Assembly: GCA_016788565.1 (NCBI GenBank)
Contig: JAEUSP010000010.1
Location: 1 to 62,404, forward strand
Direction of reading: 5' to 3'
DNA from: Chlorobiota bacterium
Lineage (GTDB): Bacteria; Bacteroidota; Ignavibacteria; OLB7
Length of the DNA: 62,404 bases
The notes under the pieces are model-generated. The model did no database searches. It saw only the letters and a list, made by a program, of their open reading frames with translations, and was not told the origin of the DNA. Below, piece after piece: positions 7,310 through 16,787 of this stretch. The position numbers and the translations under genes are program-made. Every line of letters starts with the position of its first letter. Position 1 is the stretch's first letter.

Positions 7310-10300
7310 CTACAACCGTACCACCATCACCGATTCCACCACTCCCTCACCCACCAAACGGCAGCGATAGGTTCCGGCGGCAACCATTCTTCCTGTGTTG
7401 TCGGCACCATCCCACAGAACTACCCCTGTGTGCAACGCCTCAGCTTCGTAGCTGCGCACAATGTTCCCTAACGGATCCACGATTTCCAGCCGCGCGCCAC
7501 GGGCAAGCGGTGTTGGCAGGGTGATCTGTACCAGCCCGTAGGTTGGGTTCGGCACGCTACGCAGGTGAGTGCTTCGGAGGCTGGCTGCTTGCTGAACATC
7601 CGACACGAACCCAGAGGTGCTGGATCGTGAGCCGAACCACAGCCGAAGCATCGGCATCCATCCGCCGCGCTGATATGTTGGGAAGCCCGCAACATCGCCA
7701 CGCCAATTCAAGTGTGGATATACTCCATGCCCGTTGATGGGCTGCATCGGCTGCCATTCCCCTTGCGCCGTTGCCCAGGCTTGGGCTTCACGTAACTCTG
7801 GATGAATCGGGATCGAGACGTTGTTCCGATGATCGAAAAAATCATCATCCCCCACAGTTGTCACCGACCCCATGCGGCTTGCATCCGCGCCAAGCTGAAG
7901 GGGGTTGCTTGTGGTAGCGGAGGTAGCAGCCACAAGGAAATACGCTCCAGAATCAAGGATGACCGGGCTGGGCAACAGATAGGTAACGTAGCGTCCGTAG
8001 TGATACTCTCCGCTTGGGCTATCCAACCCACGTTTTGTTAGGAGGTTCGCTTTGGCCACCCCGCCAGTGGCTGGTGGATCGGAGGGATTTGCCGAAGTCT
8101 GGATCACGGAAAAGGAGACCTCATCCGGTGCGGTGCTTGCTTGGCCGAAGTAGGCTTGGAAACCATACAGCGTATCGGCAGCACGAAGGTGATAGCGAAG
8201 GGCAATCATCCCTACTTGCGGGGTTTGCGAACCAAAGGGCGTTTGGCCATTGAAGTCGTTTGCGGTGAGGGATAGATTCAACCCACGCCCCTGCTGCTTG
8301 GCAAATTCCGGTACGTCGTTCGTGCCGTCGTCGTAGGCAAGCGCAGGGCCCAGCGTTAGGGAGAAATCGGAATGAGTTTCGTTATTAATAAGATAGCTAC
8401 CATCGTAGGATGGCCATACCCTTGCGGTAATCCGATAGCGAGTCGCCCTAACTGCGAATGGAGAATCTGGAGGGGGGAAATCACAGCCGAAATTGCGGGC
8501 ATCCCATGTAGGAAATTGTACTATGTTTTTCCCTCTTGCAGCTACACTCACAATCGCTTGATAGCGGTAATAACTATAGGTGTCGGTGGAAGGTGGATTG
8601 TCAAGATTTTGAATTGCTACTATCACCCCAAAACGATAACCAGCGGTTCCACCATTATTTGCGACACACATTGCTATTGGAACAGACGAGGATTGGGAAG
8701 CCGGAGCTTGAGTATAAGGCCATTCTGCCTTCACCCAAAAAATTTCAATTTCTGGGCGAGGTTCTTCAAGCACCATCAGGTTATCCACAAAAAACGGATC
8801 ATCGTCATCGTTGGGAAGGCCATCGGGGTTGCTGTGGTCGTTGGCAACCAGACGCAACCGGAAACGGAACATCTTGTTCCCGGTGCTTGACTTCTGCCAG
8901 CGTGTTGGTATCGGAATCACGGCTCGGTAGAACTGGAAATCCTTCCCAGCATCCATTTCATCAACAATGATCCTTCCGCTTGTGTCGGTGCCTGACCCAC
9001 CACCGCCACCAAATACTCCCCAGCGTGGCGAGGTCTGGCCCCACGTTAATCGGCCAACGCTGTCGCGGAACTCGGCATCGCGCCACTGGGTGGGGTTGGC
9101 GATATTTTGCAGACCATCGGGGCTTGGTTCGGCAAACTCCACAACCAGCGCGTCAGGTTTTTGGAAGAACTGGTCTTTGCGGGTGTTATAAACTGCCCCC
9201 TCTGGGCCAACACGCACGTCATCGCTCCAACCACGAGCATAGCTCTGCTTCGCTCCACGCTGGTAGGAGAAGATCAGATAGGCTTGGGAGAGTGTTGTGG
9301 AAAGATTGAGGGGGAAAGAGATCAACGTATCACCAACATCAATTCCTTGATAGAGGTTTCCCTGTTCGTCGCGGCGGTCAAGGCGTAGCACGGCAGAGGA
9401 TAAACCGAGCTTCCCCCCTTTCCCACGAGGTGGTGGCGGGTTATTGGTTGCTTGGTCGCCATCAACCACCTCTGCGCCCAACGAGACCAGCCGTGTTACT
9501 GGAGGCAAGACTTTTCCAGCAATGGTATCGTAGTCGCTAAAGGTGAAGATTTCGGGTAGCACCGGCCGTCGTATCCCGAACAACCTGCCTGTGATCCGGT
9601 TATCAAACGGCCACTCTTCTGATAGTGTATCACCAAGCGCATTCAGTGGGATAACTACCAGCTCGGTAGTGAAGCGATGGAGCTTATAAAATTCTGGTCC
9701 CCCTACATAAGGGTCAAAGAAGATGGTATCAATGTTGGGCCGATTAGGGTTAGCATTGGCGTAACCATACTTCCCTTCGGCTGGATACAGCGGACGGCTT
9801 GATAATGCTTGTTGGTACCACGGCTGGCGCATGTTCACTTTGTCGTGTATCCGCAGGATTACACGGTAGCGCATCGGCTGTGCGGTGTAGTGTACTCCGG
9901 CTATCCCTTGCCGGTCGCTGCTGACGTTCTCAATAATTCCCAGCGGTGTTGCAGCATCCAACAGCGGATTCCCAAACAACAACTCCATCTTGTTTTCTGC
10001 TTCTGGTTCCACTGGGCGATCAAAAATTTTCGGATTGGAAGTGTTGGGTCGTAACCACCCAATCTTCAAGGCTCTCCCCACATTTCGCCACTGCTTGAAC
10101 TTCACCGCAAGGGTGTTGCGCAGCGGCAACACTGCTCGATTGTTTACGCTCCCAAATCCACCATCTACCAGATAATTCGTGTGCTGCCCGCCGCGCCCCT
10201 GTACTCCCACGGTGCTGTTGGCCGCGAACATCAACACTGCTGGCAAAATCCGGTTGGTTAGAGTGTCGGTGTAGCTCCCAAGGAACCGAACGTAGTTCAC

Positions 10301-11206
10301 CTGCACGCTGCTGTCGGCTCCGTCCAGCACCACTTGGTAGCTGACGTGCACCGATCCTTCTGTTATCGGGGCTGGTGTTTGCCGTGTTGCTGTCATCGGA
10401 ACGTTTTTCACCCCGTTCATCACAAGGTTCTCTAAAAAAATCGTTAATCGCGTTCCGTCGCGGCGGTAGGAAACCTTGCTGAGTTCGGTAAGCTGGCAGT
10501 CGCCCCACAGCGGAGCAATCATGGCGATGCTGGTATCAACGGGCAACGCAATGTTCTTGGCCAGACGGATGCCAGACGTTGACGCGGCAAGGTGCCGCCA
10601 GCCATCGTCGTCGGGTGTTGGGTCGGTGGCGGCGGTTGTGGTGTGTGGTCGCGGGTCGTTGCTGTGAGGATCGTAGCCGATGCGGTTGCCGTTGGCATCA
10701 TAGCGGTAGCGTCGGGTGCTAAGGCCAATCAACCCATTGGTGGAGATGTAAAAGCTATCGCACCGCCCACCGTAAAAGTAGAACGGGAAACCGATCGAGA
10801 TCGGCCCGGCAACAGCATTGTCGATTGTGTCCGACGGGTTCTCAGGATTGCGAAAAAATGCCCAGCCATCGCTGTTCGGTTGTATCCAATCTGAGAGTGG
10901 GCGTTGGTTCGGGCCGTTCAGCACCCGATTCCACCCGCTGGCTGTTGCGCCAGCAGTATCAATAAACGTGTAGCTGGGAGTCCACGGAGAACCAAGCGTG
11001 GGGGGATTGTTGTCGTTGAAGTAATAACCGGTAGCCAACGGCGCAAACTGTGAAGGACCTCCCGGGTCGCTTTCAGGATTGGCAAGAGAATCCATCGGCC
11101 TTGTGTCGTAGCTATGGCGCAGCAGTGTGGGGCTATCTTGAGCAAATAGCTGTTGAGAGGGAAGAATGGAGCAAAAGAGAAGCGCGATAAGTAGCGGACG
11201 GATCAT
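7310..11206 (-). CDS. Large T9SS cargo protein, 1298 residues
   Basis: The start is placed at ATG 11206: it begins a typical signal peptide (MIRPLLIALLFCSILPSQQL, cleavage FAQ-D) and is preceded by GGAGG at proper spacing; the longer frame is repeat-derived. No catalytic family recognised. The N-terminal ~400 residues hold a Thr/Asp/Gly-rich beta region (ISIGFPFYFYGGRCDSFYIS, the pattern of nidogen-like or PA14-like beta sandwiches in such proteins). The middle contains further Ig-like stretches, and the last ~80 residues are a T9SS sorting domain (VPNPTYGLVQITLPTPLARG, VDPLGNIVRSYE, AAGTYRCRL, VMVVRL). Probably a surface or secreted structural protein. A degenerate MITE abuts its 3' end. Confidence 0.85.
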   Translation of the reverse strand: MIRPLLIALLFCSILPSQQLFAQDSPTLLRHSYDTRPMDSLANPESDPGGPSQFAPLATGYYFNDNNPPTLGSPWTPSYTFIDTAGATASGWNRVLNGPNQRPLSDWIQPNSDGWAFFRNPENPSDTIDNAVAGPISIGFPFYFYGGRCDSFYISTNGLIGLSTRRYRYDANGNRIGYDPHSNDPRPHTTTAATDPTPDDDGWRHLAASTSGIRLAKNIALPVDTSIAMIAPLWGDCQLTELSKVSYRRDGTRLTIFLENLVMNGVKNVPMTATRQTPAPITEGSVHVSYQVVLDGADSSVQVNYVRFLGSYTDTLTNRILPAVLMFAANSTVGVQGRGGQHTNYLVDGGFGSVNNRAVLPLRNTLAVKFKQWRNVGRALKIGWLRPNTSNPKIFDRPVEPEAENKMELLFGNPLLDAATPLGIIENVSSDRQGIAGVHYTAQPMRYRVILRIHDKVNMRQPWYQQALSSRPLYPAEGKYGYANANPNRPNIDTIFFDPYVGGPEFYKLHRFTTELVVIPLNALGDTLSEEWPFDNRITGRLFGIRRPVLPEIFTFSDYDTIAGKVLPPVTRLVSLGAEVVDGDQATNNPPPPRGKGGKLGLSSAVLRLDRRDEQGNLYQGIDVGDTLISFPLNLSTTLSQAYLIFSYQRGAKQSYARGWSDDVRVGPEGAVYNTRKDQFFQKPDALVVEFAEPSPDGLQNIANPTQWRDAEFRDSVGRLTWGQTSPRWGVFGGGGGSGTDTSGRIIVDEMDAGKDFQFYRAVIPIPTRWQKSSTGNKMFRFRLRLVANDHSNPDGLPNDDDDPFFVDNLMVLEEPRPEIEIFWVKAEWPYTQAPASQSSSVPIAMCVANNGGTAGYRFGVIVAIQNLDNPPSTDTYSYYRYQAIVSVAARGKNIVQFPTWDARNFGCDFPPPDSPFAVRATRYRITARVWPSYDGSYLINNETHSDFSLTLGPALAYDDGTNDVPEFAKQQGRGLNLSLTANDFNGQTPFGSQTPQVGMIALRYHLRAADTLYGFQAYFGQASTAPDEVSFSVIQTSANPSDPPATGGVAKANLLTKRGLDSPSGEYHYGRYVTYLLPSPVILDSGAYFLVAATSATTSNPLQLGADASRMGSVTTVGDDDFFDHRNNVSIPIHPELREAQAWATAQGEWQPMQPINGHGVYPHLNWRGDVAGFPTYQRGGWMPMLRLWFGSRSSTSGFVSDVQQAASLRSTHLRSVPNPTYGLVQITLPTPLARGARLEIVDPLGNIVRSYEAEALHTGVVLWDGADNTGRMVAAGTYRCRLVGEGVVESVMVVRL

Positions 11207-11260
11207 GGATACCTCCATAAAAAGAAAAAGCAGTGAGATGATACTCCGCCGCACCGAGCG

Positions 11261-11302
11261 GAGGTCGGGGATCGGGAGTCGGGGATCGGGGGATGGGGTG
11301 TG
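11261..11302. repeat. GGGGATCGG-type G-rich repeat, copy 3
   Basis: GTCGGGGATCGGGAGTCGGG then GATCGGGGGATGGGG, upstream of the large cargo gene and read as CCCCGATCCCC on its coding strand. Confidence 0.75.
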
Positions 11303-11389
11303 CGGCTGCTGAAAAAAAGGAAGAATAACATCAGGTGGTGCAGGGATAACTTCTTCCTGCACCACTTCTGTTGTCGCTCGTTGGCCTTT

Positions 11390-11653
11390 TCAGGCCGATG
11401 CTTGTTGCTGTTTCCCCTTCACCAGCCGATAGATCCACAACAACAGCATTGCCCCCAAGATTGAGGCAATAAATCCTGCCGAGTCACCTTCGTTGTACAG
11501 CCCCAGCAGCTTTCCCAAAAAGGTTGCTGCAATGGAGCCTGCGACTCCCAGCAGGATGGTGATAACGATACCGCCGGGGTCTTTTCCCGGCATCAGCAAT
11601 TTGGCGATGGAACCGGCAATCAAGCCGATGATAGCTGTCCAGAGTATCCACAT
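11390..11653 (-). CDS. GlsB/YeaQ/YmgE-family small membrane protein
   Basis: 87 residues from ATG 11653, preceded by GGAGG at 9 bases. Three hydrophobic helices carry the family glycine pattern: MWILWTAIIGLIAGSIAKLL, then PGGIVITILLGVAGSIAATF, then GFIASILGAMLLLWIYRL. The family (transglycosylase-associated protein by name only) is linked to stress and stationary phase in other bacteria; its molecular role is unsettled. It lies next to DUF4126 and BON-LysM genes on the same strand, a plausible envelope-stress group. Confidence 0.9.
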   Translation of the reverse strand: MWILWTAIIGLIAGSIAKLLMPGKDPGGIVITILLGVAGSIAATFLGKLLGLYNEGDSAGFIASILGAMLLLWIYRLVKGKQQQASA

Positions 11654-11691
11654 GGTGTGCCTCCAAATGGTTTGTGTGATATGCCGCTGGC

Positions 11692-12264
11692 TTAGGTTGC
11701 TTGCTTCCGGCGGAAGAGCAATCGGCCAGCTGCACGGATAAGAAACGCGACAAGAACGGCCACCAGAATCAGCGTCACCACAGGCAGGATCAGTGCCATT
11801 GCGGAAATGGTGGCTGCCCCGGCAAGCTCGGCAGTGGCAAGGAACGGATTCCCCGCCCCTGCTGTGGTTACGGATGACTTTGCCCGCAAGGCAACGCTGG
11901 CCCCTTGCACCACGGTTGCTGCCCCACCCCCGGCCACCACGGCCAACCCCCACCGGATAAACTCAGGCAGGTCAATCATCACCCCAGCCGAGGCCACCAC
12001 CCCAGCAATCATTGCTGCCGGGGTGGCGATGGTGTCCAGCAGGTTATCAAGCCAGGGGATGTAGTAGGCAAGGATTTCCGCAGCGGTTGCTGTGGCCAGC
12101 GCAATCAAGGCGGGGGTTGTTCCCACCCACGCAAAGCCGTTCCCCAACGGTAGCCCCCCGGTTGCTGCGGCAATGCTGACGGCCAGCAACGGCAGGAACA
12201 CCCGGAAGCCACACGCCGCGCTAAGCCCCAAGCCAAGCGCAATGCTGGTGAACGTTTCTGGCAT
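11692..12264 (-). CDS. DUF4126 multi-pass membrane protein
   Basis: 190 residues, family-typical length. MPETFTSIALGLGLSAACGF opens the first helix; further hydrophobic segments lie at about 48-66, 85-115, 140-178. It ends in a basic tail (RAAGRLLFRRKQAT), consistent with an inner-membrane protein with a cytoplasmic C-terminus. The domain family has no assigned function. The gap to the GlsB-like gene downstream is 38 bp, so one transcript is likely. Confidence 0.82.
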   Translation of the reverse strand: MPETFTSIALGLGLSAACGFRVFLPLLAVSIAAATGGLPLGNGFAWVGTTPALIALATATAAEILAYYIPWLDNLLDTIATPAAMIAGVVASAGVMIDLPEFIRWGLAVVAGGGAATVVQGASVALRAKSSVTTAGAGNPFLATAELAGAATISAMALILPVVTLILVAVLVAFLIRAAGRLLFRRKQAT

Positions 12265-12312
12265 AGGCAGGAATTGATGAAAGGAGAGGAGCTGAGAATG
12301 GAGTAGCTGCCG

Positions 12313-12687
12313 CTACTTGCTGGGGATTTTCAGTTGCTGCCCCACCCGAATAATATCTGGATCGGAAAGCTGGTCGCTGTTGGCCTTGAAGATTTCCATG
12401 TAGCGGTTCGGGTCGCCGTAGTGGGCTTTGGAGAGTTTGGAGAGTGTGTCGCCTGGCTTCACCACGTACAGGCCGTACAGGTCTCCGTTGGCAACGGCGA
12501 TGTCCGCTTCCACCTCATTCTCCCAGTTCTCGTAACTCTTGATTTTATCCCACAACCGATCCTTGTCGTACTGGTACGCTGCGGTTCCGGTGATGCGCAG
12601 CTTCCCCCCTTCTTCCTTCCAATCGCCGTTCTGCACGTTAAGCTCAACCCCTAAATCAAGGAGTGATTGATACTTGTCCTTTAACAT
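12313..12687 (-). CDS. BON-like plus LysM domain protein (YgaU/Kbp-like)
   Basis: 124 residues. The N-terminal ~65 residues (LDLGVELNVQNGDWKEEGGK, then LRITGTAAYQYDKDRLWDKI) resemble a BON-type alpha/beta fold. The C-terminal ~50 residues are a LysM module (YVVKPGDTLSKLSKAHYGDP, then IRVGQQLKIPSK). This is the layout of E. coli YgaU/Kbp, a cytoplasmic potassium-binding stress protein; no signal peptide is seen here either. GGAGG precedes the ATG. Neighbours are stress/envelope-type genes. Confidence 0.85.
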   Translation of the reverse strand: MLKDKYQSLLDLGVELNVQNGDWKEEGGKLRITGTAAYQYDKDRLWDKIKSYENWENEVEADIAVANGDLYGLYVVKPGDTLSKLSKAHYGDPNRYMEIFKANSDQLSDPDIIRVGQQLKIPSK

Positions 12688-12884
12688 GGCTATGCCTCCT
12701 GAAATGGATGTCTGGCCCGTTGCCGCCCGGCGGCTGCCAAGCGTTTTGCCTTCTGCAACGTGACGTGCGGAGAACTTAGTTCCCTTCCCCCAGAAAACAA
12801 AAGCGATGAAGGGAGAAAATGAAGGCTGGCGAGAAAAAGATGGGGGAAGAGGGAGATGGAGTGAAGTTGAGATGAAGATGGGAA

Positions 12885-12913
12885 AACCACAGGGACACAG
12901 AGGGCACAGAGGG
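12885..12913. repeat. ACCACAGGGACACAGAG intergenic repeat
   Basis: AACCACAGGGACACAGAGGG then CACAGAGGG and a GAGAGGAAGAGAGGGG tail, within the 308-bp gap between the LysM gene and pnp. Related to copies at 4520 and 49760. Apart from this repeat and the pnp terminator the gap shows nothing. Confidence 0.75.
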
Positions 12914-12928
12914 GGAGAGGAAGAGAGG

Positions 12929-12976
12929 GGGAAAAACCAGAACGCCCACCAGCGTGATTGCTGGTGGGCGTTCTGG
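12929..12976 (-). terminator. Intrinsic terminator of the rimP-pnp operon
   Basis: A perfect 17-bp stem (arms 12937-12953 and 12960-12976) with a 6-nt loop. On the minus strand it is followed directly by TTTTTCCCCC. It starts 20 bases past the pnp stop codon. Confidence 0.92.
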
Positions 12977-12995
12977 TTGTACTGGCAGGTTGTGT

Positions 12996-15272
12996 TTATC
13001 GCCGGCGGTCGCCGCCACGGTCGCCGCCGCGGCCACCACGGTCGTCACGGTTGCCGCCACGATATCCGCCGCGGTCACCACGGTCGCCACCACGGTATCC
13101 GCCGCGGTCGCCGTCGCGACGCTCGCTCCGCTCACGTGGTTGTTCTTCTTCCATCCCTTCCGGGCGCGGAAGTAGTGCTTTGCGGCTCAGGCGGAATTTC
13201 CCGTCGTCCTGGATTTCCACCAACTTCACCTCCACACGGTCGCCAACGGAAAGGACATCTTCCACATTTTCAACACGGTGGTGGTCAATTTGGGAGATGT
13301 GGAGCAAGCCGGTTTTGCGCGGCAGGAACTCGATAATTGCTCCCAAGCCTTCGCGGATTTGGGTCACTTTCCCACGATAGACTTTCCCCGGCTCGGGCTG
13401 TTCGGTCAGGGCGCGGATCATCTCCACCGCCTTCTGCGACGATTCACCGCTGACGGCGGCAATCACCACGGTTCCATCTTCTTCGATGCTGATCTCGGCA
13501 CCCGATTCCGCCACGATTCCGCGAATCGTTTCGCCACCGGTGCCAATCACCGCCCCAATCATCTCCACAGGAATTTGGATGGTGGTAAGCCGTGGTGCAA
13601 ATGGTGAGAGGTCGGCGCGGGCTTCGCTGATTGATTCAGCCATGATGCCCAAGATGTGCATACGGCCTTCGCGGGCTTGGTCCAGCGCGCTTCGCATCAC
13701 CTCAAGGGAGATGCCTTGAATCTTGATATCCATCTGGCAGGCGGTGATGCCATCGGTGGTTCCGGTCACTTTGAAGTCCATATCCCCCAAGTGATCTTCA
13801 TCCCCCAAGATGTCCGAAAGGATTGCCACGCGGTCGCTGGCTTCATCTTTAATCAGCCCCATGGCGATGCCGGCAACCGGCTTCTTCAGCGGCACGCCGC
13901 CAGCCATCAGCGACAAGGCTCCGGCGCAGACAGTGGCCATTGACGAGGAGCCGTTCGACTCCAGAATATCGGAGACGATGCGGATGGTGTAGGGGAACTC
14001 AGCTTCGTCGGGGAGCATCACTTTCAGTGCGCGTTCAGCAAGGTTGCCGTGGCCGATTTCGCGGCGCGAGGTGCTGCCAAACCGTCCAGTTTCGCCGGTG
14101 CTGAAGGGGGGGAAGTTGTAGTGGAGCATGAAGCGTTTTTCATGCTTCGGAAGGAGGCCGTCAATCAACTGGCGGTCGTTTTTGGTGCCAAGCGTCATCG
14201 AGGTGAGCGATTGGGTTTCGCCGCGTGTGAACAGTGCCGACCCGTGAGTGCGGGGAAGGATGTCAAGCTCGCAGGTGATGCCACGGATTTGGTTGGTGGC
14301 GCGGCCATCCAATCGTTTGCCGTCGGTCAGGATCATCTCCCGCATCACGTCCGACTCCAAGTCATGCAGGACGTTGCCAACAACTTTCTCAACTTCCAAC
14401 CCGGCATGGGCTTCGTCGCTGAATTTTTCGGCAACTAATTGGGCCACTTCCTGGCGCAGTGTGCGGTAGCGTTCTTGGCGGCCTTCCTTGCTGGTGGCTT
14501 CGCGGGCAAACGATTCCAGAGTGGCCGTGGAGTGTTCGCGGATGAACGCTTCGACATCGGCGAAGGTGGTTTTTTCCGGCATTGGAAGCGGGGTCACTTC
14601 GCACTGGGCAATCAGCTGCCGCTGCAAGTCGTTCAGCTGGCGGATATGCTGGTGGCCGAACTCCAACGCCTGAACAAACAGGTCCTCGCTGATTTCCTGG
14701 CATTCCCCTTCCACCATCACGATGGAGGAATCGGTGCCGGAAAGGGTGATGTCCATTTCGGAATTTTCAAGCTGCTGGAAGGTGGGGTTGATGATAAACT
14801 CACCCTCCAGATACCCCACGCGAACGTTGCTGACGGGGCCGTTGAACGGCATTCCGGTAAGCATCAGCGCGCAGGAAGCACCAACGGCAGCCACCACATC
14901 GGCATCGTTTTCTTGGTCGAACGAGTAGGTGGTGCAGATGATTTGGGTTTCGTAGGTCCACCCTTTGGTGAACATCGGGCGGATGGGGCGGTCAATCAGC
15001 CGCGCACTCAGGATTTCTTTTTCGGTGGGGCGTGCTTCCCGTTTGAAGAACCCGCCTGGCACTTTGCCGGCGGCGGCGTATTTATCGCGGAACTCCACCT
15101 GCAACGGCAGGAAGTCAATTCCTTCGCGGGGGGTTCCCGCCGCAACGGCAACCGCCAGCACCATTGTGTCGCCGTAGCGGGCCATCACGGCCCCGTTGGC
15201 AAGTTTGGCAAAGCGTCCCGTCTCAAGGGAGAAGTTTCTTCCCCCGAACTCGATCTCGACAGATTTCATCAT
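12996..15272 (-). CDS. pnp: Polyribonucleotide nucleotidyltransferase (PNPase)
   Basis: 758 residues from ATG 15272, the start that aligns with family N-termini (VEIEFGGRNFSLETGRFAKL); in-frame starts at 15308 and 15311 would add 12-13 residues. It has two RNase PH domains with the helical linker between, then KH (VEMIGAVIGTGGETIRGIVA) and S1 (GKVYRGKVTQIREGLGAIIE) domains. It degrades RNA 3' to 5' with phosphate and is normally a trimer in the degradosome. The last ~35 residues are unusual: an Arg/Gly/Asp-rich RGG-type tail (RGGYRGGDRGDRGGYRGG and on). It lies last in the operon after rpsO, the classic order. Confidence 0.97.
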   Translation of the reverse strand: MMKSVEIEFGGRNFSLETGRFAKLANGAVMARYGDTMVLAVAVAAGTPREGIDFLPLQVEFRDKYAAAGKVPGGFFKREARPTEKEILSARLIDRPIRPMFTKGWTYETQIICTTYSFDQENDADVVAAVGASCALMLTGMPFNGPVSNVRVGYLEGEFIINPTFQQLENSEMDITLSGTDSSIVMVEGECQEISEDLFVQALEFGHQHIRQLNDLQRQLIAQCEVTPLPMPEKTTFADVEAFIREHSTATLESFAREATSKEGRQERYRTLRQEVAQLVAEKFSDEAHAGLEVEKVVGNVLHDLESDVMREMILTDGKRLDGRATNQIRGITCELDILPRTHGSALFTRGETQSLTSMTLGTKNDRQLIDGLLPKHEKRFMLHYNFPPFSTGETGRFGSTSRREIGHGNLAERALKVMLPDEAEFPYTIRIVSDILESNGSSSMATVCAGALSLMAGGVPLKKPVAGIAMGLIKDEASDRVAILSDILGDEDHLGDMDFKVTGTTDGITACQMDIKIQGISLEVMRSALDQAREGRMHILGIMAESISEARADLSPFAPRLTTIQIPVEMIGAVIGTGGETIRGIVAESGAEISIEEDGTVVIAAVSGESSQKAVEMIRALTEQPEPGKVYRGKVTQIREGLGAIIEFLPRKTGLLHISQIDHHRVENVEDVLSVGDRVEVKLVEIQDDGKFRLSRKALLPRPEGMEEEQPRERSERRDGDRGGYRGGDRGDRGGYRGGNRDDRGGRGGDRGGDRRR

Positions 15273-15376
15273 GGCAACAGCAGTAGAAAATGGGTCTGCG
15301 GCACTCATCACCGCAGGTCGTGTGTATTTGGTTCGTTGTGTTCAGCAATGTGTTTGGCTTCCCCGAAAAGCACACA

Positions 15377-15406
15377 AGGGTGGTTCCGCTTTTGGGGGAC
15401 CACCCT
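15377..15406 (-). promoter_or_regulatory. Stem-loop between rpsO and pnp
   Basis: An 11-bp stem (15377-15387 with 15396-15406, one G-T pair) lies 39 bases past the rpsO stop and about 105 bases before the pnp start. The minus-strand tail (TGTGTGCTTTTC) is only weakly U-rich. In enterobacteria the rpsO-pnp gap holds both a leaky terminator and an RNase III hairpin for PNPase autocontrol; a like role here is inference. Confidence 0.55.
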
Positions 15407-15444
15407 ATCTGTGTGTTTGTCGTGTGCCGTGCGTGCCTGTTGGA

Positions 15445-15714
15445 TTACCGGCGAATGCCTAACTCGGCAATGATTGCGCGATAGCGGCTGATGTCGGTTT
15501 TAATCAAATAATCCAGCAGCGAGCGGCGCTTGCCAACCATTTTCAGCAGGCCACGCAGGGAGTGCTTGTCCTTGCGGTTCTTCTCAAAATGTGGGTTCAG
15601 GCCGCTGATGCGTGCGGTCAGCAGTGCAATTTGGACTTCTGGTTTGCCGGAATCGCCGGCGTGGTCGCCGTATTTCGCAACGATCTCGGCGGTGCGCTCT
15701 TTCGTTAAAGGCAT
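15445..15714 (-). CDS. rpsO: 30S ribosomal protein S15
   Basis: 89 residues, exactly the usual S15 length. [20 protein letters not shown] opens it; [20 protein letters not shown] is the rRNA-binding helix-loop-helix signature, and [14 protein letters not shown] closes it. S15 binds the central domain of 16S rRNA early in small-subunit assembly. The start at 15714 excludes a longer non-conserved frame upstream. It sits between ribF and pnp in the operon. Confidence 0.97.
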   Translation of the reverse strand: MPLTKERTAEIVAKYGDHAGDSGKPEVQIALLTARISGLNPHFEKNRKDKHSLRGLLKMVGKRRSLLDYLIKTDISRYRAIIAELGIRR

Positions 15715-15799
15715 GGTTCTTACGTTGTTTGAACTTGTTGATCTATGTTGTTGTTGAATTCTTCTATCTGATGCGGGAAATCCCCGGCTGTTGCTGCCT

Positions 15800-16723
15800 T
15801 CAGGCGGCGGCTTGGCAGGTTTCGCGGTCGCGCTGCAACTGCTCCAGGAACTCCTGGACGGAACCGAATTTTTGTTCAGAGCGGGCAAACTTACATAATT
15901 CGACCGTCACAATTTGGTGATAAATCTCTTCAGCAAAGTTGAACAGGTTCACCTCAATCGTCCGTTGGGTTGCGTCGGTGAAGGTTGGCCGCACGCCGAT
16001 GTTCCCCATTCCACGGTGCCATGCTCCATCAACCAGCATCCGCACGCAGTACACGCCGTTGGCGGGGATCAGTTTGTTGGGATTGAGCGGACTGATGTTT
16101 GCTGTTGGGATTCCTAATTTTTTGCCCCGCCCATCGCCCTGCACAACCGTGCCGGAAAGGGTGTAGTTGCGCCCCAGATATTCGGTGGCTTTGGCCAGGT
16201 TCCCTTCGGCCAGTGCGCGCCGGATTTTTGTTGAGCTGATCGCGTCATCGCCAATCAGCAGCGGGCCGATTTCCGTCACCCCAAACCCATGTTCGGCACC
16301 GTAGCCCCGCAACGATTCCGCGTTCCCTTTTCGGTCTTTCCCAAATGCGTGGTCGTGGCCAACAATCATGTGAGCAATGCCGATGTGCTGCTGCAACTGC
16401 TGCACAAATTCTTCCCAGGGGGTTGCTGCAAATTCCGGGGTGAAGGGGATCACCACCACCGCATCCACGCCGATGTGCTGGAACTGCTGCTGGCGTTCTT
16501 CAATCGTCGTCAAAATATCCACCGTTGTCCCGTGCCGCCGGATCACCTCCTGCGGGTGTGGGTCGAAGGTGATCACCACACTTCGCCCGCCAAACTGGCG
16601 TGCCTTGCTGGTTAAGGCCCCGATCACTTGCTGATGCCCACGATGCACCCCATCGAACGTGCCGATGGTGAGGACGCTGAGGGGGTTGTGCGGGATTTCT
16701 GCAAGCGAACGATAGACGGTCAT
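15800..16723 (-). CDS. ribF: Bifunctional riboflavin kinase / FAD synthetase
   Basis: 307 residues. The N-terminal nucleotidyltransferase (FAD synthetase) domain shows [19 protein letters not shown] and [33 protein letters not shown] leads into the C-terminal flavokinase domain ([24 protein letters not shown]). It makes FMN then FAD from riboflavin and ATP in the cytoplasm. Its place between truB and rpsO is common in this operon across bacteria. Confidence 0.96.
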   Translation of the reverse strand: MTVYRSLAEIPHNPLSVLTIGTFDGVHRGHQQVIGALTSKARQFGGRSVVITFDPHPQEVIRRHGTTVDILTTIEERQQQFQHIGVDAVVVIPFTPEFAATPWEEFVQQLQQHIGIAHMIVGHDHAFGKDRKGNAESLRGYGAEHGFGVTEIGPLLIGDDAISSTKIRRALAEGNLAKATEYLGRNYTLSGTVVQGDGRGKKLGIPTANISPLNPNKLIPANGVYCVRMLVDGAWHRGMGNIGVRPTFTDATQRTIEVNLFNFAEEIYHQIVTVELCKFARSEQKFGSVQEFLEQLQRDRETCQAAA

Positions 16724-16787
16724 ATGCCAAGATCACGAAGCTGTAAGAAAAAAACGGAGGTCGTTCCTGTTTACGATTCGGGGCGGT

